Shown piece after piece: positions 6,966 through 15,966 of a stretch of 64,000 nt of DNA (position 1 is its first letter; every line of letters begins with the position of its first letter). The notes beneath the pieces are model-generated. The model searched no databases and was not told the origin of the DNA. It saw nothing but the letters and a program-made list of their open reading frames with translations. The stretch is from contig JAFRKA010000026.1 of the NCBI GenBank assembly GCA_017432005.1, positions 1-64,000 of the forward strand. The letters run 5' to 3'. The position numbers were made by a program, and so were the translations under genes. This stretch comes from Erysipelotrichaceae bacterium. GTDB taxonomy: Bacteria > Bacillota_I > Bacilli_A > Erysipelotrichales > Erysipelotrichaceae.

Positions 6966-9108
6966 AACTGTATTCTTCTTTGGTCTTCTTGCGGATCGAA
7001 GGATGTGATGCCTGGATCCTTTTGACACCGAACGGATGTGCGAAAGCGATCTGCAGTATCCCTGAATCATTGCCGATGACGATGCCTTCACCATAGATCT
7101 TGTGGATGACGGTATCGCCGTTGCGGTAAAGATCATCCTTCGGTTTTTCTTTTTTCCGATCCTGAATGACGATATCTTCATCAAAGATACCGGAACTGAA
7201 AGTCTTCGGTCTTTCATCGACATGTTCGACATATCTGTCATCGATCTCCTTGATGAAACGTGAAGCCAGCTTGGCCGACTGGATGACATAAGAGAAACTG
7301 TTCGACTCGCTCAGATACAGCAGCTTTTTGGCTCTGGTATAAGCCACATAAGCCAGTCTGCGTTCCTCTTCAAGTCCCTTCGTACCTTCAGCCAGTGTCC
7401 TTTCTGACGGGAAGATTCCTTCAGAAAGACCGATCACGAAGACCACTTCGAATTCCAGTCCCTTGGCGGAATGGACCGTACAGAGACTGAGACCGTCAGC
7501 CGTGTTCTCGGATGCTCGGTCGGTATATAAAGCGATCATCTGCAGATATTCATCTAAGGTCGATTCAGGATAATCACGAGAATACTCCTGGATATCATCG
7601 AGCAGCGACTTGACGTTCTCCAGTCTTTCCGTCTCCCCGTCTTTTTCCAGCATCGTCCTGTAACCGGAATCATCCAGAACTTCCTGTAAAAGGATCTCCA
7701 GTTCGACATTCTTCATGTCCTCACGCCATTTTTCGACCATGCGGACAAAGTTTTCAAAAGTATCACGGTTCTTCGGATAGAGACCTTCCTTTATCACTTC
7801 ATACATGCTCATGTTCTTTTCCATGGCGATGTTCTGGATGGCTTCGATCGTCTTGGCACCGATCGCCCGACGTGGCGTATTGATGATCCTGATGAAAGCC
7901 AGATCATCTGCTCTGGTGATCATACGCAGATATGAAAGGATATCCTTTACTTCCATACGTTCATAGAAACGCAGTCCGCCGTAGATCACATAATTGATCC
8001 TGTTCTCGATCAGCACTTTTTCTATTTCTCTGGACAGGTAGTTGGCTCTGTACAGAACAGCCATATCTTTATAGTTGTAGCCGTCGTTGTGCAGCTTGAT
8101 GATCTGATTGACCACATAGTTGGCTTCAGCCACTTCTGATGAGCAGGTCTTGTGGATGATCTTGCTGCCATCACCGTTCTTCGAGAACAGTTCCTTTTCC
8201 ACCCTCGCCTTGTTGTTGCGGATCAGGGAGTTGGCACCGGAAAGGATATTATTGGTAGAACGGTAATTCTGATTCAGGACGATCGTCTTGAGATCAGGAT
8301 AATCCTTGTCCATATTGACGATGATATTGATATCGGCACCTCTCCAGGTGAAGATCGTCTGGTCCGGATCACCGACGACATAGAGATTGTCATGACAGCG
8401 GCTCAGATATCTGATCAGCTTATACTGTTCCTTGTCCACATCCTGGAACTCATCGACATGGACATAATGAAAACGTTTGGACCATTTTTCCATGATCTTA
8501 GGGAACATTTCAAACAGTCTCGTCGTAAACAGGATCAGATCGTCGAAATCCAGGGCATAAAGCTGTTTTAAACGCTTCTCGTAATAGGCAAAGACTTTGG
8601 CCTTATTCACAAGTCTAGGTTCCCCATAGGCAAATTCAATGGCCTTTTCCGGCATTACATACTGATATTTGTTGTTGGCGATATAATCCAGCATCCCTCC
8701 ATAGGGATATTCCTTCTTGTCGATGCCGATCTCTTTATAAGCTTCCTTCAGGATCTGCTTCTGGTCATCCGCATCGATGACTGTGAAGTTCTTCGGATAA
8801 TTGAGCGCTTCGATATCTTCGGACAGGATGCGCATGCACAGTGAATGGATCGTCGAGATATGACATCCCGTTCCCGCCTCTTTCAGCATGTCGCTGATCC
8901 TGTTCTTCATCTCTCTGGCTGCCTTGTTGGTGAAAGTGATGGCCAGGATATTATAAGGTTTAACGCCCTTATGTTCGATCAGATAGGCAATGCGCATCGT
9001 TAAAACGCGGGTCTTCCCTGAACCGGCACCCGCGATTATCCGTAAGTGATTTGCCTCATCAGTTACGGCCAGTTTCTGATTTTCGTTAAGCTGCGAATAA
9101 GTTACCAT
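6964..9108 (-). CDS. pcrA: ATP-dependent DNA helicase, UvrD/PcrA family
   Basis: A 714-residue superfamily 1A 3'-5' helicase used in repair and in clearing replication blocks. The N-terminus carries the Q-motif (LNENQKLAV) and Walker A AGAGSGKT. DEFQDVD (motif II), GDPDQTIFTWRGA (motif III region), LNQNYRS (motif IV), TVHSAKGLEFEVVF and AYTRAKKLLYLS (motif VI) follow in order. The C-terminus with DTVIHKIYGEGIV matches the PcrA Tudor-like tail. The ATG follows directly after the TAA stop of the upstream NTPase gene, so it is translationally coupled as the last gene of a three-gene unit. Confidence 0.94.
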   Translation of the reverse strand: MVTYSQLNENQKLAVTDEANHLRIIAGAGSGKTRVLTMRIAYLIEHKGVKPYNILAITFTNKAAREMKNRISDMLKEAGTGCHISTIHSLCMRILSEDIEALNYPKNFTVIDADDQKQILKEAYKEIGIDKKEYPYGGMLDYIANNKYQYVMPEKAIEFAYGEPRLVNKAKVFAYYEKRLKQLYALDFDDLILFTTRLFEMFPKIMEKWSKRFHYVHVDEFQDVDKEQYKLIRYLSRCHDNLYVVGDPDQTIFTWRGADINIIVNMDKDYPDLKTIVLNQNYRSTNNILSGANSLIRNNKARVEKELFSKNGDGSKIIHKTCSSEVAEANYVVNQIIKLHNDGYNYKDMAVLYRANYLSREIEKVLIENRINYVIYGGLRFYERMEVKDILSYLRMITRADDLAFIRIINTPRRAIGAKTIEAIQNIAMEKNMSMYEVIKEGLYPKNRDTFENFVRMVEKWREDMKNVELEILLQEVLDDSGYRTMLEKDGETERLENVKSLLDDIQEYSRDYPESTLDEYLQMIALYTDRASENTADGLSLCTVHSAKGLEFEVVFVIGLSEGIFPSERTLAEGTKGLEEERRLAYVAYTRAKKLLYLSESNSFSYVIQSAKLASRFIKEIDDRYVEHVDERPKTFSSGIFDEDIVIQDRKKEKPKDDLYRNGDTVIHKIYGEGIVIGNDSGILQIAFAHPFGVKRIQASHPSIRKKTKEEYS

Positions 9109-10209
9109 TTAATATTTCTGTGATTTAGCCAGATAGTAGTTCTTGTAGTTGATGTCTCCGGTAACATCCTTGATCACCTTTACATAATCAGGAATGCGGA
9201 TCGGTCTGCCGTCAGACGGAACATCGATCGAAAGGATGCCCTTCGTGGTATCGAAATTGAAGACATCCAGTTTATAGAAAAGATCATCATCGATGAAGGA
9301 ATAACGCATCTTGTCCAGTACGTTGAGATCCTTATCAGCCTGATGCAGATAATCCTTGTACTGTCTTTCCGTGATGACGCTGTCGGTCTTGATTCGCTCA
9401 TTGGTATTGAGATAGTTGGCCTCAGAATAGGTATACATGACCGTATCATCGCTCTGACGGCTCCTGACTCTTCTCTCATAGCCGTTCTCGGAACGCAGAT
9501 AATGCTGAACGATATGAGAAGTCGAGTAGTTGGCTTCCTGTGCAAACTTGGCCAGCACTTCATCATCTACTTCGATCAGATACTTGTTGAACTTCTCGAC
9601 CGGTGTACCTTCACCCAGGAATTCAAAGACGGTCTGGATGGCCTTGATCATCTTGACTTCAAACTCGTTCTCATTGCCGATGATCACCCTGTTAGGATGG
9701 CTGTCCCAAGCGCGCAAAGCCATATCATCCATCTCTCTGGCCTGATCGATCGTCTCATAGCGGGCAGCATTGTTTGCCAGCGTATAGGCCTCTTCCTTGC
9801 CCTTGGCGGAAGTCACCAGATGTACGACCATATCATAGCGGTCGTTCAGTTCTTCAAGCTTCATATCAAAACCCTTCAGGATCTGCCGGAAACTGTCTTC
9901 GCCGACATAGGCCATATCATCAAAGATACCTCTGTCGATGAAAATCAGGACCTTGTCACCCTCGATCTCCTGAGCAGCCTGATAGCACAGTTCTTCTTTC
10001 TTGAGCTGCAGAGCGACACAGTATTTCTGGAATTCATACATGCCCATGGTCGCCGGGGAGATACCGCCGGTGATCAGATCGGTCGCCGACTCGTTGTCGA
10101 TGATGACCCGATAGCCTCTTTCCACAAAGACCTGTCTGGCTCTGGAGGTGAAAGTCGTCTTTCCTGAACACGGTCCTCCTGTCAATACGATTCGCTTAAT
10201 TGTTTTCAT
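9109..10209 (-). CDS. P-loop NTPase fused to a CYTH-like domain
   Basis: 366 residues. The first ~190 form an AAA_28-type nucleotide kinase-like ATPase with Walker A GGPCSGKTT and an aspartate in IDRGIFDD. The second half (YLIEVDD, ERRVRSR, YSFIDDDLFYKLDVF) has the spaced acidic and basic pairs expected of a CYTH/triphosphate-tunnel fold. This suggests a nucleoside- or polyphosphate-metabolising enzyme, but the substrate is not known. The start has GGAG upstream and overlaps the Nudix gene by 14 nt. It is operonic with Nudix and pcrA. Confidence 0.75.
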   Translation of the reverse strand: MKTIKRIVLTGGPCSGKTTFTSRARQVFVERGYRVIIDNESATDLITGGISPATMGMYEFQKYCVALQLKKEELCYQAAQEIEGDKVLIFIDRGIFDDMAYVGEDSFRQILKGFDMKLEELNDRYDMVVHLVTSAKGKEEAYTLANNAARYETIDQAREMDDMALRAWDSHPNRVIIGNENEFEVKMIKAIQTVFEFLGEGTPVEKFNKYLIEVDDEVLAKFAQEANYSTSHIVQHYLRSENGYERRVRSRQSDDTVMYTYSEANYLNTNERIKTDSVITERQYKDYLHQADKDLNVLDKMRYSFIDDDLFYKLDVFNFDTTKGILSIDVPSDGRPIRIPDYVKVIKDVTGDINYKNYYLAKSQKY

Positions 10210-10768
10210 ACTGTCTCCTCAACTTCTCATTCAACTTGCTGTAGATATTATCTCTGAACCATTTTTCATTTGATCTCTCAACTGCTTCATCCATTTCAAA
10301 CCAGGCTACACCGCTGTTTTCATCGTCCTTGACCCTCACCTGTTCATGATCATCTGCTTCCAGAAGATAAGTCACATTGAGATGCAGATGGGTCGGTACA
10401 TAGTTTCCTCTTTTCATATGGGCATTGACGCTCAATACTTCCAGCGAGAAGATCTTGTCACTTAAAGCAACGACGGAACTGATGCCTGCTTCTTCCTTTA
10501 CTTCCTTGATGGCCACTTCCAGGCAGTTTGTGTTTCCGTCACAGTGACCGCCCAGCCAGGACCAGGAATCATAGATGTTATGATAAGCCATCAGGATCCT
10601 GTCATGGTCCCTGTTGGTCACCCAGGCAGATGAAGTCATATGTGCCAGTTCATTGCTGCGCTCAAAGGCATCAGGATATTTTTCCAGAAACGCCAGAATG
10701 GTCTTTCTGTCCTTTTCCTCCTGTACATTATATGGCGTATATGCCTTTATCTCCTCGTACACATTCAC
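10196..10768 (-). CDS. Nudix hydrolase with variant Nudix box
   Basis: 190 residues. GHCDGNTNCLEVAIKEVKEE plus AGI aligns with the Nudix signature GX5EX7REUXEEXGU. The first glutamate is Thr and the Arg is Lys, while the metal-binding EVKEE core is kept. Nudix enzymes hydrolyse nucleoside diphosphate-linked compounds, and the substrate here is unknown. The GTG start has TAAAAT exactly 6 nt upstream. It is the first gene of the unit leading to pcrA, which hints at nucleotide sanitation linked to DNA maintenance (inference). Confidence 0.8.
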   Translation of the reverse strand: MNVYEEIKAYTPYNVQEEKDRKTILAFLEKYPDAFERSNELAHMTSSAWVTNRDHDRILMAYHNIYDSWSWLGGHCDGNTNCLEVAIKEVKEEAGISSVVALSDKIFSLEVLSVNAHMKRGNYVPTHLHLNVTYLLEADDHEQVRVKDDENSGVAWFEMDEAVERSNEKWFRDNIYSKLNEKLRRQYENN

Positions 10769-10774
10769 ATATAT

Positions 10775-10799
10775 ATTTTACTACAACGCATGTTAAAAT
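10775..10799. promoter_or_regulatory. divergent leaderless promoters (Nudix operon / methyltransferase)
   Basis: On the minus strand TAAAAT (10775-10780) is 6 nt from the GTG at 10768. On the plus strand TAAAAT (10794-10799), preceded by TGT (an extended -10), is 6 nt from the ATG at 10806. Both promoters share a 37-bp gap. Confidence 0.68.
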
Positions 10800-10805
10800 T
10801 TAGGT

Positions 10806-11669
10806 ATGATTACCAGCGAAAGTTTCAAAGATTATACCCTTCTGGATGCCGGTGACAAAGAAAAGCTGGAAAACTGGAAAGGCGTCATCCTGAGACGTCC
10901 AGATCCTATGGCGATCTGGCCTAAAACAAAGCCTGAACTGTGGGAAAAGGCCGATGCAGTCTATCACCGTTCCCATTCCGGCGGCGGCTCCTGGGAGTAT
11001 AAAAACCGCTTCCCCGAATCCTGGAACGTCAATTACCGTGAGCTTGTTTTCAAGGTCTCACCGACCGGTTTCAAGCACACCGGACTCTTTCCGGAACAGG
11101 CAGCCAACTGGGATTTCATCTATGAGCGCATTCAGGCAGCAGACAGGCCGAAGATCCTGAATCTTTTTGCCTATACCGGTGCAGCCACGATGGTTGCGGC
11201 CGCAGCAGGAGCTGAAGAGACGGTCCATCTGGATGCTTCAAAAGGCATCAATGAATGGGCTAAAGAAAACATGAATCTTTCAAAGCTGCAGGATAAGACG
11301 ATCCGTTTCATCGTCGATGATGCCCTGAAATTTACGAGCCGTGAGATACGCCGGGGCCGGCGATATGACGGCATCATCATGGATCCGCCATCATACGGCC
11401 GGGGGCCGGACAATGAACTCTTCCGTTTTGAAGACAAGATCAATCCGCTCATCTGCAACTGTCTGGATCTTCTCAGTGATAAGCCGCTGTTTTTCATCAT
11501 CAATACCTACACGACCGGCTATTCACCGACCGTCATGTACAATCTGATGAAAAGGCACACGGAAGAAAGAAAACTTGAAGGAAAGATCATTGCCGATGAG
11601 ATCGGCATCAGTATGAAAGACAGTGACTATGTCCTGCCTTGCGGACAGACGACCAGGTGGTACAGATGA
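10806..11669 (+). CDS. class I SAM-dependent methyltransferase, likely rRNA
   Basis: 287 residues. LNLFAYTGAATMVAAAAGA is the SAM-binding motif I and MDPPSYGRGP is the DPPY-like catalytic motif of RlmI/RlmK-type RNA methyltransferases. The N-terminal ~100 residues resemble the substrate-binding part of that family, without a clear PUA domain. The next gene, an RNA pseudouridine synthase, overlaps by 4 nt (ATGA), supporting a joint role in RNA modification. The start is defined by the leaderless -10 spacing. Confidence 0.83.
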   Translation: MITSESFKDYTLLDAGDKEKLENWKGVILRRPDPMAIWPKTKPELWEKADAVYHRSHSGGGSWEYKNRFPESWNVNYRELVFKVSPTGFKHTGLFPEQAANWDFIYERIQAADRPKILNLFAYTGAATMVAAAAGAEETVHLDASKGINEWAKENMNLSKLQDKTIRFIVDDALKFTSREIRRGRRYDGIIMDPPSYGRGPDNELFRFEDKINPLICNCLDLLSDKPLFFIINTYTTGYSPTVMYNLMKRHTEERKLEGKIIADEIGISMKDSDYVLPCGQTTRWYR

Positions 11670-12307
11670 AAGTCCTCTACGAAGACAATCATCTGCTGGT
11701 GATCGAAAAACCGGCAAACGTTCCCATGCAGGAAGACAGTTCAAAAGACGAAGATCTTCTGACCATGGCCAAAGCATATATCAAAGAAAAATACAATAAA
11801 CCGGGAGCAGTCTATCTGGGACTGGTCCATCGGCTCGACAGACCGGTAGGCGGCGTCTGTGTTTTTGCCAGGACCTCCAAAGCCGCTTCACGTCTCAGCA
11901 AGCAGATCCAGGATCACACTTTTCATAAAGAATATCTCGCCGTAGTCGAAGATAGTGATCTGGAAGACAGAGGTCATTTTGAAGACCGGTTGCTCAAAGA
12001 TCACAGAAACAATACCGTTAAAGTCGATCCGCAGGGAAAAACTGCCATCCTTGACTATGAAGTATTAAGAAGAAAAGATGGTCTGGCTCTGGTAAAGGTC
12101 GATCTCAAGACGGGCCGATCCCATCAGATCAGAGTCCAGTTCGCTTCCCGCAATCATCCTCTGTGGGGCGATCAGCGCTACAACAAAAAAGCGATCGCCG
12201 GCCAGCAGATCGCTCTATGGTCACACAAGATCGAATTCAGACACCCCACCACTGATGAAGTGATGAGCTTCACCAGCGTCACTGACCGTTATCCTTTCGA
12301 TATCTGA
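11666..12307 (+). CDS. RNA pseudouridine synthase, RluA family
   Basis: 213 residues from the ATG that overlaps the preceding stop. The catalytic aspartate lies in GLVHRLDRPVGGVCVFA, the RluA motif II. VIEKPANVPM and VDLKTGRSHQIRVQFA are further conserved blocks. It lacks an S4 domain and matches the short RluA subfamily. It isomerises uridine to pseudouridine in rRNA or tRNA; the exact site cannot be told. Its 3' end overlaps the convergent lipoprotein gene by 19 nt. Confidence 0.88.
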   Translation: MKVLYEDNHLLVIEKPANVPMQEDSSKDEDLLTMAKAYIKEKYNKPGAVYLGLVHRLDRPVGGVCVFARTSKAASRLSKQIQDHTFHKEYLAVVEDSDLEDRGHFEDRLLKDHRNNTVKVDPQGKTAILDYEVLRRKDGLALVKVDLKTGRSHQIRVQFASRNHPLWGDQRYNKKAIAGQQIALWSHKIEFRHPTTDEVMSFTSVTDRYPFDI

Positions 12308-13539
12308 TTGTTGCGTTTATACGCTATACATTCATCCGACAGAAACAGCTCCAGAGCTGTTTTAAATTTCTCCGGACTTTCGATATTGGAATAAGCTCCG
12401 GTGAAGGTGCCTTTATCCACAAAGACCGCCGTCGGATAAGCGATGATCCCGAAACCGAAGAAGTTATCAGGCATATAACCTAAGACCGATACGACCGGAC
12501 AGTTGAATGATTGAGACATGCCGTTTAATGCAGCTGATGAAGAATCCATACCCTCGATCAGCACGACGATATATCTGACATCACTGTTTTCATCCATGAG
12601 TTCATTGATGAATCTTACTTTTTCTGTTTCCGTACTGTCCTTGAGATATGTATAGATGAGTACCAGTCTCTCATCCTCATAGGCGCTGAAATCACCGATA
12701 TCATTTCGGTACAGTTCGCTGTGAGGATTGCTGAAGGTATTAAAATCCAGTTTCTTTCCCATCAGTTTCAGCGTCAGCTCTTCCGAATAATCGTCATTAT
12801 CCAAGGCTTTCAGTTTCTTAAGATTTTCATCCGAGAGATCATTTCTGACCTCATCGATACTGCGGCTGAGTTCGGTATAAAGAACACCGTTCTCATCCTT
12901 CAGATCATCTTCGCTGATCAGCTCAGTGAAACCGATGTTCAGGATCCTGCGGAATGCCCTGAGATCGATCTCCCCTTCCGCTGCGAATGTTACTTTATCA
13001 TCTTTAAAGGTGATCGTCGTCGGATAAGTCTTGATCTGTAATGTCTTCTTCAGATAATCATTCAGTCCGTCATCGTGAGCGACGACGATGATATCATCCG
13101 GTATCGTCATACCTTCCTCTTCATAGAGTTCCACTATCTCATCTTTTGTGCCGACATTGAAATACTGAACGAACGGCACCTTGTTTTCAGCCATGAACGC
13201 TTCCAGCATCCCCAGCTGCCTGCGGCAGTGTGAACACTCGACTGAAACGATCTCCAGGATCACCTGATCATAATCGCTTAATCTGAACTTATTGCCATTT
13301 ATATCTTCCAGTACACCGTCATAGATATCCTTATACAGCATCATGAACTGATAGTTCTTGAAATCTTTACCGGCGTTGGCATCCTTGATCCTTGAGGCAA
13401 GGTTTCCATCGATCTGATCAAAAATAAAAATATCCTTTGCAGGATCGATGTACTCTTCTTTTGTGATCACTGGTTCTTCTTCCTTCTTCGTACAGGAAGT
13501 CAGAAAAAGAAGCAGGACAAGCATGATCTTCTTAAACAC
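12289..13539 (-). CDS. thioredoxin-fold lipoprotein (two thioredoxin-like domains, one CxxC)
   Basis: 416 residues from a GTG start inside the end of the patatin gene. VFKKIMLVLLLFLTSC gives a lipobox. The first thioredoxin-like domain has the redox motif VECSHCRRQLG and a later cis-proline YPTTITF. A second C-terminal domain (VVSVLGYMPDNFF ... AYPTAVFVDKG) keeps the fold signature but has no CxxC. It probably acts as an extracytoplasmic thiol oxidoreductase, partner unknown. The CcdA-thioredoxin encoded at 49824 could supply electrons (inference). Confidence 0.75.
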   Translation of the reverse strand: MFKKIMLVLLLFLTSCTKKEEEPVITKEEYIDPAKDIFIFDQIDGNLASRIKDANAGKDFKNYQFMMLYKDIYDGVLEDINGNKFRLSDYDQVILEIVSVECSHCRRQLGMLEAFMAENKVPFVQYFNVGTKDEIVELYEEEGMTIPDDIIVVAHDDGLNDYLKKTLQIKTYPTTITFKDDKVTFAAEGEIDLRAFRRILNIGFTELISEDDLKDENGVLYTELSRSIDEVRNDLSDENLKKLKALDNDDYSEELTLKLMGKKLDFNTFSNPHSELYRNDIGDFSAYEDERLVLIYTYLKDSTETEKVRFINELMDENSDVRYIVVLIEGMDSSSAALNGMSQSFNCPVVSVLGYMPDNFFGFGIIAYPTAVFVDKGTFTGAYSNIESPEKFKTALELFLSDECIAYKRNNQISKG

Positions 13540-14386
13540 CAAGCAACCTGAAGATCGCATCCTTACGCATCTCCATGTCTTCATAACCAAGATTGAAAAG
13601 CTCTGAAAGTTCTTCTTTGGAACCGCCGAGCCTCGTCACTTTCGATTCCTTTGACGGATAGGAATAGACCGCTTCTCCCTTATCTTCAAGATCTTTGATC
13701 ATGCTGATCTGATCCTGATAATTGAGATGTCTCACCTCATAGTCATGAGAGATCCTGTCACATTGCGGATAGGTCATCTTCATCAGTTTAACAATCGCCG
13801 GTTTGGCCGGCTTGCGCACATAGTTGCCCGGTTTGGTCGTGATGATCAGATGCCTGTTGCAGCCGTCCTCGACGGACTTTCTGATCGGGATCATATCGGT
13901 GATGCCTCCGTCAAGGATCTCCTTGCCGTTGTCATTGACGATCTTGCCGATGATCGGCAAAGATGTGGAAGCCTTGAGTTCATCAAGATTCATCTCTTTT
14001 ACCGGATAGTAGACCGTCAGGCCTTTATCCAGTTCATAAAGACCGACGTAGCCATCAGTTGTGATATCCTTGAGACCGCTCATGTCGAAACCGCGCTGGG
14101 CGACCATCAGTTCATCGAAAACGAAATCGTAGTCGACGATCCTTCCGCAGCGCAGGATCGCTCTGATACCGATGGCTCTCTTATCGGCGATCGCATCGGT
14201 CGAAAAATCAAAAAGATCTTTCTTGTTTTTAAGCAGGAAATTCACAAGATGAACGGCACCGGTAGAGATGCCATATGCATTGTCAAATTCTATATCATGG
14301 TCGATAAGCCAGGTGAGTGATCCGGCGGTATAGGCACCGCGCATTCCTCCGCCTTCCAGGACCAGTGATGTCTTCAATCTGCTCAT
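13532..14386 (-). CDS. patatin-like phospholipase
   Basis: 284 residues. The oxyanion loop EGGGMRGAYTAG, the nucleophile elbow GISTG and the aspartate of LDGGITDMIPI together form the Ser-Asp dyad of bacterial patatins. No signal peptide is present, so it is a cytoplasmic lipid acyl hydrolase. It is 8 nt overlapped with the downstream lipoprotein start. TAAAAT lies 6 nt before its ATG, so the mRNA is predicted to be leaderless. Confidence 0.9.
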   Translation of the reverse strand: MSRLKTSLVLEGGGMRGAYTAGSLTWLIDHDIEFDNAYGISTGAVHLVNFLLKNKKDLFDFSTDAIADKRAIGIRAILRCGRIVDYDFVFDELMVAQRGFDMSGLKDITTDGYVGLYELDKGLTVYYPVKEMNLDELKASTSLPIIGKIVNDNGKEILDGGITDMIPIRKSVEDGCNRHLIITTKPGNYVRKPAKPAIVKLMKMTYPQCDRISHDYEVRHLNYQDQISMIKDLEDKGEAVYSYPSKESKVTRLGGSKEELSELFNLGYEDMEMRKDAIFRLLGV

Positions 14387-14392
14387 GTCTTA

Positions 14393-14425
14393 ATTTTATG
14401 CTTTACCCTCTTTTTGTGCAATAAT
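14393..14425. promoter_or_regulatory. divergent leaderless promoters (patatin / rhomboid)
   Basis: The minus-strand TAAAAT at 14393-14398 is 6 nt from the patatin ATG. The plus-strand AATAAT at 14420-14425, preceded by TGC, is 6 nt from the rhomboid ATG at 14432. The whole gap is 45 bp. Confidence 0.62.
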
Positions 14426-14431
14426 ATAAAC

Positions 14432-14995
14432 ATGAGTAAAAAGCAGATCCGCATCTATATAAATGCCCCGATCACGATCGCCTTTGCGTGCATCTGTATC
14501 CTGGCACTGGCTCTCGATTATCTGACCGGCGGAAGGTCCACGGTCCTGATCTTTTCGACCTATGGAAGCTCGTTTCTCGACCCCCTGGCCTATATCAGAC
14601 TCGTCTGCCATATCTTCGGCCATGCCAATATAAACCACCTGGTCTCCAACATGCTTTATATACTGCTGCTGGGACCGATCCTGGAAGAGAAATACCATGA
14701 TAGACTGTTGACGGTCATCATTGCTACCGCTTTAGTCACCGGTATGGTCCACAATCTCTTACAGCCTAATGTCATGCTTCTGGGCGCAAGCGGTGTCGTC
14801 TTTGCTTTCATCCTGCTGGCTTCGATCACCGGCAAGGAGCACGGCATTCCGATCACCCTGATCCTGGTCGCCATCCTGTGGCTCGGACAGGAGATATATT
14901 CCGGTGTCACTTCTTCCGACAATATCTCTCAGATCACCCATATCATCGGCGGCATTTCCGGAACGGCTCTGGGCATGTTCTTTAAGAAAAAATAA
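14432..14995 (+). CDS. rhomboid family intramembrane serine protease
   Basis: 187 residues with about six hydrophobic segments. HIFGHANINHLVSNM, the catalytic-serine motif LGASGVVFAF and the catalytic histidine in THIIGGISG are diagnostic of rhomboids. It cleaves membrane proteins within the bilayer; the target is unknown. The ATG at 14432 is preferred over an upstream one at 14414 because of the extended -10 at 14417-14425. Confidence 0.88.
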   Translation: MSKKQIRIYINAPITIAFACICILALALDYLTGGRSTVLIFSTYGSSFLDPLAYIRLVCHIFGHANINHLVSNMLYILLLGPILEEKYHDRLLTVIIATALVTGMVHNLLQPNVMLLGASGVVFAFILLASITGKEHGIPITLILVAILWLGQEIYSGVTSSDNISQITHIIGGISGTALGMFFKKK

Positions 14996-15003
14996 AAAAG
15001 CCT

Positions 15004-15255
15004 TTACTTGCGGTAATACCGGTAATAGGCTTCATCCTTTGTTTCATCGATCTCGGCACTTTCTTCATACAGATAGAAAGTGCTTTTCTTATACAGCTGT
15101 ACAAAGTCTTCAGGTTCCAGAAAGAAACGCGTTCCCTCATTATAGACACAGATCTTCTCATTTTTAAGCACAAACTGATCTTTTCCATTGGAAGTAATGA
15201 CATCACCTTCATTCAGATAAGATACGGCTTCTGCGATATCGTGCAGTTTTAACAT
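15004..15255 (-). CDS. small hypothetical protein
   Basis: An 83-residue acidic protein with no signal peptide or membrane span. It contains EGDVITSNGKDQFVLKNEKI, a beta-hairpin-like stretch, followed by an acidic helix. It has its own TATAAT on the minus strand and, unlike its divergent neighbour, an AAGGAT ribosome site before the ATG. Function not recognised. Confidence 0.62.
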   Translation of the reverse strand: MLKLHDIAEAVSYLNEGDVITSNGKDQFVLKNEKICVYNEGTRFFLEPEDFVQLYKKSTFYLYEESAEIDETKDEAYYRYYRK

Positions 15256-15280
15256 ATTTATCCTTGAATTACGAATATAT

Positions 15281-15286
15281 TATAAT
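15281..15286 (+). promoter_or_regulatory. -10 element, predicted leaderless start
   Basis: TATAAT is 6 nt upstream of the GTG at 15293. An ATG at 15291 is immediately followed by a stop, so the GTG must be the start. This is a clear case where the spacing selects a non-ATG codon. Confidence 0.7.
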
Positions 15287-15292
15287 TAATAT

Positions 15293-15955
15293 GTGAAAGA
15301 AAACAAAACCGGAAAAAAGATCGGCTTAGGGATTATGGCCGGACTCGCCTCAGTTTCCGTGATACTCGGAGGACTTTTTGATTCGGCTCAGGAACTTAAA
15401 CAGGAATATCCCAAGACACCTAAAGCCGTGATCGAAAGTATCGAAGACTATTCGGAAGACAACCTGGAAGAAAATGAGAGAGTCGATTCCTTCAAGGAGA
15501 AACTGAAGAAGATGATCTACCGCATCCCGGTCAAGGTCAGGATCTGTTTCCTGGTCCCGCTCTGGGCCTTAGGTACAGTCATCATCGCCCTGGCTGAACT
15601 GGCCTTCAAGACGCTGATCGCTCCGTTCGCCCATATCATCCTGGGTTTCCTGCTTCAGACGCTGATCTTGTTTGCAGTGATTGGGATCTGTATCAAGATC
15701 CTCTTCCCTGATCTGCCATGGTCCAAGATCTTCAACAAGAAGACCTTCCTGATCGTGATCATCGGCAGTCTGTTCATGTCGGCGTGCGATTACGTCGTAC
15801 CGAAGTTCTGGAAAGACTACACATTATACAGGAACATCTCCAAATTCGTCCTCGGACTGATCGTCATCCTGATCGTCCTCAAGCCGTTCATAAAAAAGAA
15901 GCTGGCTGACGGACCGGTGTACGAGATACTATATAACGGCAAAGCGCTCGGTTAG
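15293..15955 (+). CDS. hypothetical membrane protein
   Basis: 220 residues. After a short basic N-terminus there is a weak hydrophobic segment (GLGIMAGLASVSVILGGLF), a charged region of about 50 residues, and then four transmembrane segments in the second half. No transporter or enzyme signature is recognised. A strong terminator overlaps its stop codon. Confidence 0.62.
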   Translation: MKENKTGKKIGLGIMAGLASVSVILGGLFDSAQELKQEYPKTPKAVIESIEDYSEDNLEENERVDSFKEKLKKMIYRIPVKVRICFLVPLWALGTVIIALAELAFKTLIAPFAHIILGFLLQTLILFAVIGICIKILFPDLPWSKIFNKKTFLIVIIGSLFMSACDYVVPKFWKDYTLYRNISKFVLGLIVILIVLKPFIKKKLADGPVYEILYNGKALG

Positions 15956-15966
15956 GAGCGCTTTTT
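15941..15966. terminator. bidirectional terminator between 15293 gene and mntP
   Basis: AAAGCGCTC and GAGCGCTTT form a 9-bp stem with loop GGTTAG and T-runs on both strands. Confidence 0.86.
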
